Shown: positions 21,075-30,707 of the stretch, one piece after another
Layout of the letters: each line of letters starts with the position of its first letter
Position numbering within the stretch: position 1 is the first letter of the stretch
NCBI GenBank assembly: GCA_947630815.1
Contig: CANRJD010000011.1
Coordinates: forward strand, 1-35,156
Direction: 5' to 3'
DNA length: 35,156 nt
DNA from: an uncultured Akkermansia sp.
Lineage (GTDB): Bacteria; Verrucomicrobiota; Verrucomicrobiia; Verrucomicrobiales; Akkermansiaceae
Position numbers and translations under genes: made by a program
The notes under the pieces: generated by a model
Told to the model about the DNA's origin: nothing
Databases searched by the model: none
What the model saw: only the letters and a program-made list of their open reading frames with translations

Positions 21075-21145
21075 TAGTCTCGCCTGGGTTCGAACCAAGA
21101 CTAAGGGAACCAAAATCCCTTGTGCTACCATTACACCACGAGACC
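21075..21145 (-). tRNA. tRNA-Gln (anticodon UUG)
   Basis: Minus strand GGTCTCG-TG-GTGTAATGGTAGCAC..AGGGA-TTTTGGT-TCCCT..CTTGG-TTCGAAC-CCAGG-CGAGACT-A: cloverleaf folds, no encoded CCA. Confidence 0.9.
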
Positions 21146-21232
21146 GTCAGTCCTTCGCAGGAAGCGCAACGTGTGTAGCACAGCTTTTTGGAAAAGTCAA
21201 GAGGAAATGCGTTGTTTTCTTTACGAATTTCC

Positions 21233-23569
21233 TCATGTTTTAACGCCCCAATTAACCGTGCCCGCTTTGTTCTTGATGTTCGGATTCGCTCCGGAGTCTA
21301 AAAGAGCTTGAACGCCTGTAGTCTCGCCCATCATCACGGCCATCATGAGAGCGGTGTTGCCTTCGTTGTCTTGCGTGTTGATGCGGATACCTCGTTGCAT
21401 GAGAAGACGCACCATTTCGGATCTGTCTCCATAAAAGCTGCAAAAAAAGAGAGGCGTTCTTCCCTTGGCGTCGCGCACGCGAGCGTCGGCGCCGGCACGA
21501 AGAAGCTGGGCAATCAGTTTCGCATTACCTGCGTAGAAAAGCGGGGTTTGACCATCTTGGTTGATCGGCTTGTTCACGTCAACTCCTGCTTCAATAAAGT
21601 CAGGCATCACTTGATCAATGCGCCGCATGGATTCAGAAAAGAGCATGATAGAGGAGTCGCAGATTTTATCAGGCACCTCAGCTTGTACAATGTTGGCGAG
21701 GAGAGAGTTGCCGTCCCCATCCGTTTCATTCGGATCCTCGCCTGCTTTGAAAAATGCACGAAGGACTGCCATGTTGAATTTCTCGAATAACGGGCTTTCG
21801 CGGTCCTTTCCCCATGACGCCAGCTCCGGTTTGTACCCGTGCTGTTTGAGAATTTGGATGATATCAACGTAGTCCGCGCAGAGTCTAGCGGGAGCCTTTC
21901 CACCATAACGTACATTCGTAAAATCAGACATGAGACGGTAGGTCATATCCTTGGAGATGCGGGCGCCGATCTTGAGCAATGGCTCGATCTTCTCCGGATC
22001 TACGACCCAAAGTTCGCCGGGGTCAATTCCCTTTTCCTTGAGCAGCTTTACGACCTCTACTGCGCCTTCTGCCATAGCGCGATTCATGGCGCTAGGTTCT
22101 TCACTAACCCACCTATCTGTGCTGATTCTCCAGCTGGTTTTCTCGAGCTTTACGCACGGATCCACTCCGGCATCCAACAGACGCTTGGCGATCTTGCTGC
22201 CCCAAACGCCGTTGGCCATGAGAGAGGTCCACCCATCTTCCCTCTTTGCTAGAGGATCGGCGCCGGCATCGAGCAGCATGAGAGCCAGCTTTTCACGCCC
22301 GGCAGGGGATATCTCTGGTCTCAGTTCCTGAGTGAGGATGTCTTTGGGCACATCCGCCCCCGCCTTGATCAGTAGCTCCACCATACTTAGGATGTCCGCT
22401 TCGGCCCTTTTACTCACGCGGTAAAACGTCGAATTTTCCCGATACACATCTCCACATCCTCCGCAAGCAGTGTAATAAATGACGCCTTTTCCTGCGGAAT
22501 CTTTGGCATGTATATCAGCCCCGGCATCCAGCAGTCGTTTCACAATCTCAGTTCGATGTGCAGCTTTTTCCGCCTCCCGCGTTGCGGAATTGGCAGCTGC
22601 CATCAGCGGGGTCATTTGATCATTTCCTTTCGCGTTGGGGTTAGCTCCGTGAGCAAGGAGCTGTTGCACATCGGGGAGGTTCACTCGACTCGCTGCTTGA
22701 TGAAGAAACAGTGATGTGTTCACATCCGCCTTGGCTCCGGCGTCAATGAGAGTGAGAACAAAGTTTGCGCCTTTGTTGGAATACTCCTCCAATGTTTTAT
22801 TCGGATCCTGGAGCGTTGCACCCGCTTTGAGGAGCGCTTTCAGCATTGCCCCGTCGCCCTTTTCGATGACCGCTTCCACGAGCTTTTCGTTCTTGGCGTC
22901 TAGTCCGGTGTTCAGGAGAGCTTGCAGCGTTTTCGCATCGGAGATGGAGGAGAATATTTCCGGATTTTGGAGCAGGGGAGGATCTTTTTTCAGCTGTTCA
23001 AGAGCGGTTTCTTTTTGCTTCAGTTGAAGCGCAATCTTCATCTGAAGCACGGGATCGACAATGTCCACTTTCACCCCGAGCGCACGGAGGAGCTGAAGCG
23101 GTTGCACGTTCGCCACACTGGAGAGGTCCCCCGGGAGAATGAACTTCCTCGCACCGATACGATAAAGCAGAGCGAGTTCCATCGGACTTCCGGAAAAAGA
23201 ATCCATTTTCCATTCCATATTTTTCAGTTTACTGAACTCCTCTGCCTTTGCCCCACGCAGCAGAAGGATCTCATCCGCTTCCTCGAGGTAGTCTTCCGAA
23301 GAAAAAAAGTCTTCCTCAATTTCAATTTCGCCCGGAACTTCGCCTTGATACGCGTACATATCCCGCGCCTCTTGGCGACTCAGCGGCTGCTTTTCCCTCT
23401 CGAGTGCCGTCAGAAAATCGCTCAGGTCCCCGTGAGATAGGTCGCCGGCTGTTTTGCCGGATTTGCTCTTGATGGAGGCATCCGCCCCCTTTGCCACGAG
23501 CCAGCAGACCGCAAGACGGTTGCCCCGTGCAGCGGCATACATGAGCGCAGTCTGCCCGAGCTTGTCCAC
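21233..23569 (-). CDS. Secreted ankyrin-repeat protein (ANK2), paralog of ANK1; open frame extends to 23788 and beyond without ATG/GTG/TTG
   Basis: 778 aa from GTG 23569. In-frame upstream translation LAYFKRFIVSFAACVICFTGTASASVPQRGVELLFPAGTGKQAKG... has no stop and includes a signal peptide homologous to ANK1. Confidence 0.85.
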   Translation of the reverse strand: MDKLGQTALMYAAARGNRLAVCWLVAKGADASIKSKSGKTAGDLSHGDLSDFLTALEREKQPLSRQEARDMYAYQGEVPGEIEIEEDFFSSEDYLEEADEILLLRGAKAEEFSKLKNMEWKMDSFSGSPMELALLYRIGARKFILPGDLSSVANVQPLQLLRALGVKVDIVDPVLQMKIALQLKQKETALEQLKKDPPLLQNPEIFSSISDAKTLQALLNTGLDAKNEKLVEAVIEKGDGAMLKALLKAGATLQDPNKTLEEYSNKGANFVLTLIDAGAKADVNTSLFLHQAASRVNLPDVQQLLAHGANPNAKGNDQMTPLMAAANSATREAEKAAHRTEIVKRLLDAGADIHAKDSAGKGVIYYTACGGCGDVYRENSTFYRVSKRAEADILSMVELLIKAGADVPKDILTQELRPEISPAGREKLALMLLDAGADPLAKREDGWTSLMANGVWGSKIAKRLLDAGVDPCVKLEKTSWRISTDRWVSEEPSAMNRAMAEGAVEVVKLLKEKGIDPGELWVVDPEKIEPLLKIGARISKDMTYRLMSDFTNVRYGGKAPARLCADYVDIIQILKQHGYKPELASWGKDRESPLFEKFNMAVLRAFFKAGEDPNETDGDGNSLLANIVQAEVPDKICDSSIMLFSESMRRIDQVMPDFIEAGVDVNKPINQDGQTPLFYAGNAKLIAQLLRAGADARVRDAKGRTPLFFCSFYGDRSEMVRLLMQRGIRINTQDNEGNTALMMAVMMGETTGVQALLDSGANPNIKNKAGTVNWGVKT

Positions 23570-23799
23570 GGCGTTGATATCGCCGCCTTTTTCGATGGCT
23601 TTTAGCTTTTTGAGCAGGGAGGCGGCGTGCTTCTGCTCCTTGCTGAGCTTGGCACCCTTCGCTTGCTTTCCCGTGCCCGCCGGGAAGAGGAGCTCTACTC
23701 CTCGCTGCGGTACGCTCGCTGATGCCGTCCCTGTGAAGCAAATGACACAGGCTGCGAATGAAACTATAAAGCGCTTAAAGTAAGCTAAATAACAAATTC

Positions 23800-23807
23800 G
23801 GGGGGGG
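23800..23807 (-). repeat. Homopolymer G8 (+) / C8 (coding) between upstream ATG (23826) and ANK2 signal-peptide frame
   Basis: aaattc-gggggggg-tagcgg. Confidence 0.9.
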
Positions 23808-24155
23808 TAGCGGCGGCGTATGTCATAACGAATTGTATAAAATCCACAGACAGCTTAACATTTTTTCCACTTTAGCACAAGAGCAAAAGAAAATAAAAAT
23901 GCTCCAGCCACACCCGTCTCATGAAAAGAGCGATCCCAACACGCGGTTATCGGTGCGTAATGTAGCATAATTTGTTCATAATTTAAGATTTACGATTTCA
24001 ATGCTAGCATGCTACGCGTGTTCCTGCGAAACAAAAGCAAAGCGGAATTTTCGAAAATGATGATGCGTTGATAGAAGGAAAGCATCTGCTGTTACGCTAT
24101 GCCGGGTTCACTGCTATGCCGAATCGTCAATGGTTTGACATCGTACGTCGTACAT

Positions 24156-24183
24156 GGCGAACGCATTTTCTAATGCATTTGCC
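24156..24183. repeat. Dispersed hairpin repeat (imperfect) with adjacent TACGAT-type tail in minus orientation
   Basis: GGCGAACGCATT-TTCT-AATGCATTTGCC, preceded by tcgtacgtcgtacat. Confidence 0.85.
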
Positions 24184-24204
24184 CTGGTGTGCCTGGATTC
24201 ATTC

Positions 24205-24233
24205 TTTACATGTGTGAAGAAAATGGGTAAAAT
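24205..24233 (+). promoter_or_regulatory. Promoter TTTACA-N17-TAAAAT, 9 nt before ATG
   Basis: -35 24205-24210, -10 24228-24233. Confidence 0.65.
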
Positions 24234-24242
24234 ACGCACATC

Positions 24243-26177
24243 ATGAAGAGAAGAAGATACATTGCGATGCTCGCAGTTATGGTTGGGTTGCTTGTGATGG
24301 AGCCGGCACAGGCAGACTTTTCGCTCACGAACTTATTCAAGGGGGAAGGGCAGACGACGAGCGCCTCTACTGAGATGAGGGCAAAGGGCGTTCCCGCGCT
24401 ACGATATATCCCCATAGAAACGTCTGGTGTGGTGGCTGCCGGCGGTGATTGTGCGCCTGCGGCAGCGGCAGCGCTGGTCGAGGATTTGTGTGTGGAGGAG
24501 ACGGGCGAAGATGCTGCACAGAGCGTGGGGAGTTTCGCCGTGAGCATCGGGAAGGGAGGTGAGCAGTCATGCCGAGAGTTTTTTTCCATGCAGCGTGCTG
24601 TAGAGCAGCTGGTGGCAATTTCTCGCATGAAGCAGTATTTTTCAAGCGTGCAGAACGGTAGCGTACAGAATGCGGCGCAGGCGAGTTTACAAGCTTCGTA
24701 CAACGAGCGAATGAGCGAGTTGAAGGAGAGACTCCGCAGCTTGCATGTGGCACCGGTGTATGTCGTGTTTACGGCGGCAGCCGGGAAGGAGGAAGGTTTC
24801 CGTCAGTTTGTCGAACAGATTGAGAAGCGTTTAGCGGCGCAGACGCCTGGCTGGAGCTCATGTGAACAGGGGCAAATGCTGGAATTGCCGTGGAATACTT
24901 TCATGGAACGCGCCATTGATGCCCTTCAGCTTTCCGGAAATGAGCGCAGCGAGCTGCTTTCCGAACTTGCAACGCACAAGTTGTACGTCCTCACTCAGCG
25001 GCAACCCGGAGTGTTTCGTATCGTTTTGGTAACGGATAAACCGGAGGCGCCGTGGCCGACGGAGGACGCTCAATCTATGCTGGCTGCGCCGGAACTCAGT
25101 GGTATGGATGCCCATGCAGGAAATATTCAGTTGGCTGTGTGGATGCCTGCCGAGATGCAGAGCTGCCTGGAGGAATTTGGCGGCTTGTCGGGTCCTCTTG
25201 AGCCGATGCAAAAGCTCTTTGCAGATCTGGCAGCGACACAGACCGGAGATTCTCAGGCTTTTCAGGCCGCTGCCAATGGGGTGGAAACGTTGCTCCGTGT
25301 GGTAGAAAAATCCAGAGCGGTGAAACCCCGGCTACCCATGACACTTCAAGTATGGCGAGATGGCGATGAGACGCAAGTGAGGTTCTCTGCGGATGCCTGT
25401 GGCGCGTCTTTTGAGCCGGGAGAAATTCGGTACGCGTCCCACGCAGAATCCTGTGCCCTTTATGTGGAGAGTACGCGTTTTTGCAACTCGAGTGAGGTGG
25501 ATTGCAGTGGTGTCCCTGATGCTGTTCTCGATATCGTTTCCGGAGTGTATCTGACGCTGGATGAGGGGCTCAAGGACAGAGCGAGCATGGGAATGATGCT
25601 CATGAAGCTGTTTCGTCCCCAAATTCGTGGTGTTTGTAACGCTCTTTCGCAGATCAGAGGAGGTCTTTCTTCCCCCATGGCTCTCATGCTTGGTCGCGGT
25701 GGGCAGCGGACAGTCTCCGGCGCCCTACGCCTTTCTGTCACTAGTCGCTCCGCTGTAGAGGGAGGCTGGCGTGACCTCATCGACCAGCTCAAAACTATCG
25801 CCGGGATGGTGCTGTCCACACCGCCGGAGCAGCTCGATAATTTGCCTGTCCTTTCGCAGGACGAGCCGGATGGTGCCGTGCGTTACGCGCTTGCGTTCCC
25901 TGTTGCCGACGGAGCCTGCGAACCGCAATTGGTGTTGGGCGATGGGAAGTTGGTGTTGGCTACGGATCGCGCCGCTGCCGATGCCCTGAGTAGGGATTCC
26001 GGCTCCGGCGAACCCTTTTGCGGCGCTGTATTCGCCTTGAATGTGGATGAATTGCTCCACATAAGCGACGGACGCAATAACGCCACAGAAGCAGGCAAAT
26101 CGGCCGGGAGAATTGACGGGCAAGTCACTGTGCAAGATGGCATGCTGCTCATCAAAATGCAAGTCACCGATAAGTGA
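24243..26177 (+). CDS. Secreted protein of unknown function, 644 aa
   Basis: Signal peptide MKRRRYIAMLAVMVGLLVMEPAQADFS; no catalytic motif recognised. Confidence 0.8.
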   Translation: MKRRRYIAMLAVMVGLLVMEPAQADFSLTNLFKGEGQTTSASTEMRAKGVPALRYIPIETSGVVAAGGDCAPAAAAALVEDLCVEETGEDAAQSVGSFAVSIGKGGEQSCREFFSMQRAVEQLVAISRMKQYFSSVQNGSVQNAAQASLQASYNERMSELKERLRSLHVAPVYVVFTAAAGKEEGFRQFVEQIEKRLAAQTPGWSSCEQGQMLELPWNTFMERAIDALQLSGNERSELLSELATHKLYVLTQRQPGVFRIVLVTDKPEAPWPTEDAQSMLAAPELSGMDAHAGNIQLAVWMPAEMQSCLEEFGGLSGPLEPMQKLFADLAATQTGDSQAFQAAANGVETLLRVVEKSRAVKPRLPMTLQVWRDGDETQVRFSADACGASFEPGEIRYASHAESCALYVESTRFCNSSEVDCSGVPDAVLDIVSGVYLTLDEGLKDRASMGMMLMKLFRPQIRGVCNALSQIRGGLSSPMALMLGRGGQRTVSGALRLSVTSRSAVEGGWRDLIDQLKTIAGMVLSTPPEQLDNLPVLSQDEPDGAVRYALAFPVADGACEPQLVLGDGKLVLATDRAAADALSRDSGSGEPFCGAVFALNVDELLHISDGRNNATEAGKSAGRIDGQVTVQDGMLLIKMQVTDK

Positions 26178-26199
26178 TGTCAGGGCCTTTCCGCAGGGA

Positions 26200-27345
26200 C
26201 TAGGAGGGCAGCAGACGTACAGTACGGTCGGCCCGGGGCAGGGTGATGGTTACAGTGGTGCCCACCCCCTCTCGGGAGATGATGCTGAGCGTGCCGCCGT
26301 GCTCGCGGATGATATGGCGCACAATGAGCAGCCCCAGCCCATGCCCCTTTTTCTTGGTGGAGCGGAAAGGTTCGTACATACTGCCCATCACCTCGTGCGA
26401 GATGCCCGAGCCGTTATCACCAATGATGATGCCGATATCGGAGTCATTGTATGAGGTGCGGATTGAGATGCCGCCGCTGGTGCCGGGCAGCGACTGCAAC
26501 GCATTTCGGATGAGGTTGTAGAGTGCGCGGAAAAGCTGATCAGCATCCGCATTGATTTCCGGGAGATCATCCGGCAGTTCGCTTTGGATGGACACCCCGC
26601 GCTCTGCAACCTCCGGCGCCAGTACGCGAAGCACGTGTGCGATTACGTCATTCACCTGCGCCTTGGTGCGCACGGGTGTGGAAGGTCGCATAGATTCCAG
26701 AAATTGGTGCAGCAGGGTATCCAGGCGCTGCGTTTCCTGCAGTGAGTCATCCACCAATTCGCTCAGAGCGAGCCGGTTTTTTGCATCCAGTTTTTCGAGT
26801 TTATCCAATTTTCTCTTCAGGAGCTGCAGGGTGAGTCCGAGCGAATTAAGAGGATTGCCGATTTCATGTGCTACGGCAGAACTCAGAAAGGTAAGCAGGT
26901 TGAATTGTTCTGCCTCGGCGTTTTCTTCTCGGCGCTCCTGCGCTTCGGTATCATCCCGCACGAGCAGCAGATACTCTTGCTCCCCTGCGAGTGGGGAAAT
27001 GAAGAAGTTGTAGTGCCTGCTGGTCGGGTAATTCACATGCACATCGCGTACAATAGCCGCCTTACTCGCCTGCAACTCTTGCCAGCTGCACGTGCCGCTC
27101 ACCAAACGCTCGAAAGGTTCGCGCAGCAGCTCACGCATTGAGTGGTTGTAGATGCTGCATGCGGCCTTGTTCGCAAAACGAGCCTTACCATCTGAGGAGA
27201 AGAGAATGAGCCCGTCGCGCAGTGCGTCAAATACTTCCTGCAACAGCCCTTTTTCCGTGGCAAGTCGTGTGAAAAGTCGGCGCACGTCGTCCGCTCCGAA
27301 GTTGTCGAGTCGTGTGGCAATTTTTTCGATCGTATCGCGTTTCAT
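26200..27345 (-). CDS. PAS-containing sensor histidine kinase (soluble)
   Basis: H-box AVAHEIGNPLNSLGLTLQLL, N-box ALYNLIRNALQSLPG, GDNGSGISHEVMGSMYEPFRSTKKKGHGLGLLIVRHIIREHGG. Confidence 0.9.
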   Translation of the reverse strand: MKRDTIEKIATRLDNFGADDVRRLFTRLATEKGLLQEVFDALRDGLILFSSDGKARFANKAACSIYNHSMRELLREPFERLVSGTCSWQELQASKAAIVRDVHVNYPTSRHYNFFISPLAGEQEYLLLVRDDTEAQERREENAEAEQFNLLTFLSSAVAHEIGNPLNSLGLTLQLLKRKLDKLEKLDAKNRLALSELVDDSLQETQRLDTLLHQFLESMRPSTPVRTKAQVNDVIAHVLRVLAPEVAERGVSIQSELPDDLPEINADADQLFRALYNLIRNALQSLPGTSGGISIRTSYNDSDIGIIIGDNGSGISHEVMGSMYEPFRSTKKKGHGLGLLIVRHIIREHGGTLSIISREGVGTTVTITLPRADRTVRLLPS

Positions 27346-29690
27346 AAGCTGAGCAAAACTTCGCGAAAATCTATGGGAATCTCTGCACAGGCCACACGAT
27401 TGGCCCACTCCAGTGGCGTGCTCCGCCCATCGACAAGCAATGTCGGGGTTGTCTCCGTCGGCAGGGCGTGCAGGCGCAAAGTGAAGCAGAGACGCTGCGG
27501 GCGGTACTGCCCGGTGCGGCGGTGGGTGAGCAAGAGTCGGTTCTTTTCAGTGCGGCAAGTGAAGGTGTGCAGCAGGTAGGCTCCATAGCGGTGTGCCAAC
27601 CCATCGCCCTCATCTTCGTAGAGCATACTGAGTTCCTCTACGTCGGGGGCGAACCACAGATCCAAGCTGCAGGGGGGAGAGGGTAATTCGCCTACGTACT
27701 GCTGCACCGGCCAACGCGGCACTATTTTGCCGCCTCGTACAAACACAGGTATGTGTTCATCCGGCGTTGGCACTGTGGTCTCGCCATCCGCAGTGGGAGC
27801 AGGGCTATCATCCCACAGGGAAAACCATTTGCCAGGGGGCATGTATAGGCTGCGCTCTTCCTGCCCGGGGTGGTGCACGGGGATCACGTACAGTGCGTCT
27901 CCCAGGAAAAACTCACTGCTGCGCCAGTAGGTATCCGGATTCTCCGGGAACATGAGTGCGAGTGAGCGAATAATGGGTGTGCCTGCTGTTGAATAACGGT
28001 AGAAACAGGTGTAGAAGTACGGCAGCAGACGGTATCTTTCCTCAATGGCACGCCTCACGATGTCCTCCGTCTTTTTATCGAAGCACCAGGGCTCTTGTCC
28101 CCCGAACTCCCCGTTATTATGATTGCGGAAAAAGACATGGAAGGCAGCCATCTGCATCCACCGGCGGAAAAGTTCCGGTGTGGGTCGCCCCAGGAAACCA
28201 CCCGTATCTGCACCGCAGAAGGAGACTCCACTGGAAGAAAGGCGCTGGATCATGAGGTTGGCCATTTTCAGATTTTCCCAGTCTGAGTAGTTGTCCCCCG
28301 TCCACGTGGCGGCCCACCTTTGCAAGCCCGCAAAGCCTGAACGAGTCAGCACGAAGGGGCGTCTCCCCGGCGCGCTTTTTTCCATCCCGAGTCGCGTGGC
28401 CTGTGCCATACACTGACCGTAAACGTTGTGGGCCTTCAGGTGCGAGCAGGCAAATCCATCGTACGCGTGCCGCGTGTCATCCGGGAAGGTTTTATCCGGG
28501 AAAATCACCGGCTCGTTCATATCCGTCCAAATTCCCCGCACGCCGTATTCGCCTACTTCGCGATGAAAGAGATCTGCCCACCAGATCCGCGTGGTTGGGC
28601 TTGTGAAGTCCGGAAAGGTGCATAGCCCCGGCCACACCTCTGCCTCCAGCAGGGCGCCATCGTGCCGTCTGCAAAAGACGTTCTTTTCAAATCCACTGCG
28701 CCACACGTAATTATCCGGATTAATTTTGATGCCGGGATCCACGATGGTGACTACTTTGAACCCTTGCTCGCCGAGGCGGCGAATCATGCCGGGGGGATCC
28801 GGGAAGCGCTCGCGATCCCAAGTGAGGCTTTGATAGCGCTTCATGTGGTGGATGTCCAGATGGATGGCATCGCAGGGGATGCGTCGGGAGCGCAGCTCAC
28901 GCGCTACATCGGCTACATTGGCTTCCGGATAATAACTCCACTTGCTCTGGTGGTAACCGAGCGCCCAGAGCGGCGGCAGTGGAGCCAACCCGGTGAGTCT
29001 TGTGTACATTTGCACGGTGTCCAAAGCATCCTCCCCGCAAATGAAATAGTAATCCATCACTCCGCCATCCGCACCGAAGAGCAGGCGATCCTTGCGCTCT
29101 CTGCCAAAATCGAAGTAAGAACGCATGGTGTTGTCGAAAAAGATGCCGTACTGCGTGCCCCGGTTCAGGCACAGGAAAAAGGGGATATTCTTATACAGCG
29201 GGTCGCTCTCCGGCGTGAACTTGTAGTGATCCGCCCCCCACATTTCAAAGCGCATTCCTCGCATATTCAGGGCGCAGGGCTTATCCCCCAGGCCAAAGAA
29301 ATGCGCTTCATCCGGCATCTGCTTAAGAACCCACACCAGCTCATCGCCGGTTCGATCCTGGGTGCGATGTCCCATCCCCTCCGCGTCAGCGCACAGCAGC
29401 CTGCCCCCCGCATTTTCGTAGAATTCAAGCCCGCCGTCACTCTTGCGGATTTTCAGAGAAATACGCCCGGCGCGCAGGTTGAAAGCATCTTCTTGCTCGC
29501 TTTCCTCGATGTCAACCCTGCTTGGTCGGTACTCCGGACTCACTCCGTAACTCGGTATATTCTCGAATACCACACCTGTCACGTAGCGACACCGCACCAT
29601 TCCGTTCTCTGGGAACGAGAGGCGCAGACGCGCCGCCGGGAGCTCCAGCTCCAGCGTCCTCTCATCAATCCATTCGTATGACAAATTCAT
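27342..29690 (-). CDS. Glycoside hydrolase family 31 (alpha-glucosidase/xylosidase-like)
   Basis: ALGYHQSKWSYYPE, GIWTDMNEPVIF (nucleophile motif), WTGDNYSDWENL, CGADTGGFLGRPTPELFRRWMQ. Confidence 0.93.
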   Translation of the reverse strand: MNLSYEWIDERTLELELPAARLRLSFPENGMVRCRYVTGVVFENIPSYGVSPEYRPSRVDIEESEQEDAFNLRAGRISLKIRKSDGGLEFYENAGGRLLCADAEGMGHRTQDRTGDELVWVLKQMPDEAHFFGLGDKPCALNMRGMRFEMWGADHYKFTPESDPLYKNIPFFLCLNRGTQYGIFFDNTMRSYFDFGRERKDRLLFGADGGVMDYYFICGEDALDTVQMYTRLTGLAPLPPLWALGYHQSKWSYYPEANVADVARELRSRRIPCDAIHLDIHHMKRYQSLTWDRERFPDPPGMIRRLGEQGFKVVTIVDPGIKINPDNYVWRSGFEKNVFCRRHDGALLEAEVWPGLCTFPDFTSPTTRIWWADLFHREVGEYGVRGIWTDMNEPVIFPDKTFPDDTRHAYDGFACSHLKAHNVYGQCMAQATRLGMEKSAPGRRPFVLTRSGFAGLQRWAATWTGDNYSDWENLKMANLMIQRLSSSGVSFCGADTGGFLGRPTPELFRRWMQMAAFHVFFRNHNNGEFGGQEPWCFDKKTEDIVRRAIEERYRLLPYFYTCFYRYSTAGTPIIRSLALMFPENPDTYWRSSEFFLGDALYVIPVHHPGQEERSLYMPPGKWFSLWDDSPAPTADGETTVPTPDEHIPVFVRGGKIVPRWPVQQYVGELPSPPCSLDLWFAPDVEELSMLYEDEGDGLAHRYGAYLLHTFTCRTEKNRLLLTHRRTGQYRPQRLCFTLRLHALPTETTPTLLVDGRSTPLEWANRVACAEIPIDFREVLLSL

Positions 29691-29723
29691 CCCCTAATCG
29701 CAGATGCCCTCAAAGCAGATTGC

Positions 29724-30068
29724 CTAGCCGGGAGGCCATTGCATGCTACGTCCGCCGAGTATGTGAATGTGCAGATGAGGCACGGTTTGCCCGCCGTCCG
29801 AACCGGTGTTAAGCACCGTGCGGAAGCCACTCTCTGCAATGCCCTCCGCCTGCGCTATTTCACGCACTTTGAACATCAGGTGCGCCAGCAGCTCTGCGTC
29901 TTCCGCCTTAGCCTCGGCTATGTTCGGTATCGGCTTGCGCGGCACCAGCAACACGTGCACTGGCGCCGCTGGCGATATATCACGGAATGCCACGCACAAC
30001 TCATCCTCATAGACAATCTGTGCCGGGATCTCTTTGTCGGCGATCTTCTGAAAAAGAGTTTTTTCCAT
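29724..30068 (-). CDS. HIT family protein (histidine triad hydrolase)
   Basis: VLLVPRKPIPNI...GGQTVPHLHIHILGGRSMQWPPG; AGGAG upstream. Confidence 0.93.
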   Translation of the reverse strand: MEKTLFQKIADKEIPAQIVYEDELCVAFRDISPAAPVHVLLVPRKPIPNIAEAKAEDAELLAHLMFKVREIAQAEGIAESGFRTVLNTGSDGGQTVPHLHIHILGGRSMQWPPG

Positions 30069-30170
30069 TGCGCTCCTGTTTTACCATGCCCGAAGCATGC
30101 TTGCAACTCAATTCTGCGTCCCGTTTCAGGCTGACTTTGGAAAAAATTCGTTTGATGTAAAGAATTTGCA

Positions 30171-30199
30171 TTGCCAAATCAAAAAAAATCATGTAGAAT
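30171..30199 (+). promoter_or_regulatory. rplS promoter TTGCCA-N17-TAGAAT
   Basis: -35 30171-30176, -10 30194-30199; start codon at 30263 leaves a leader of about 57 nt. Confidence 0.65.
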
Positions 30200-30262
30200 A
30201 CCCCGCCTTCTGTGGAGGTGCTCCTTCACTTCCGGGCGCGAATTTTTCAACAAGTACCTAAG

Positions 30263-30607
30263 ATGAACATTCTCGATAAAATTGGTCAGGAGCAGCTTAA
30301 GAGCGATGTAACGCCCTTCAACGTAGGCGACACTGTGAAGGTGCATTGCCGTGTGATAGAAGGCGGTAAGGAGCGTGTGCAGATATTCCAAGGGATAGTG
30401 ATCGGAAAGAGAGGCTCGGGAGTCAACGAGGCGTTCACTGTCCGCAAGATTTCCTACGGTGAAGGGGTGGAGAGGTCTTTCCCTCTGCATTCGCCGCGCA
30501 TTGCCAAGATTGAGGTAGCTTCCCGTGGGAAGGTCCGCCGAGCCAAGCTCAACTACCTGCGCGACCGCGTCGGCAAGGAAGCCGTCACTGTGAAGGCGGC
30601 TCGCTGA
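30263..30607 (+). CDS. rplS: 50S ribosomal protein L19
   Basis: [67 protein letters not shown]...[16 protein letters not shown]. Confidence 0.97.
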   Translation: MNILDKIGQEQLKSDVTPFNVGDTVKVHCRVIEGGKERVQIFQGIVIGKRGSGVNEAFTVRKISYGEGVERSFPLHSPRIAKIEVASRGKVRRAKLNYLRDRVGKEAVTVKAAR

Positions 30608-30636
30608 TGCTCCCTTTCTCATCTCCCCTTTTCAAG

Positions 30637-30664
30637 GACGCGAACCTAGTTCGCGTCTTTTTTT
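30637..30664 (+). terminator. Rho-independent terminator after rplS
   Basis: GACGCGAAC-CTA-GTTCGCGTC-TTTTTTT. Confidence 0.9.
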
Positions 30665-30707
30665 GCGGGTATCTCTCGTTTTTTTGACTCAGGCTGGCAG
30701 GGGGGGG

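Noticed and set aside
24000-24009. Short palindrome atgctagcat
   Set aside because: A 10-bp palindrome without partner sites or context is expected by chance.
28662-29681. 339-aa plus-strand ORF opposite the GH31 gene
   Set aside because: Antisense shadow of a clearly conserved GH31 coding sequence; no recognisable protein motif.
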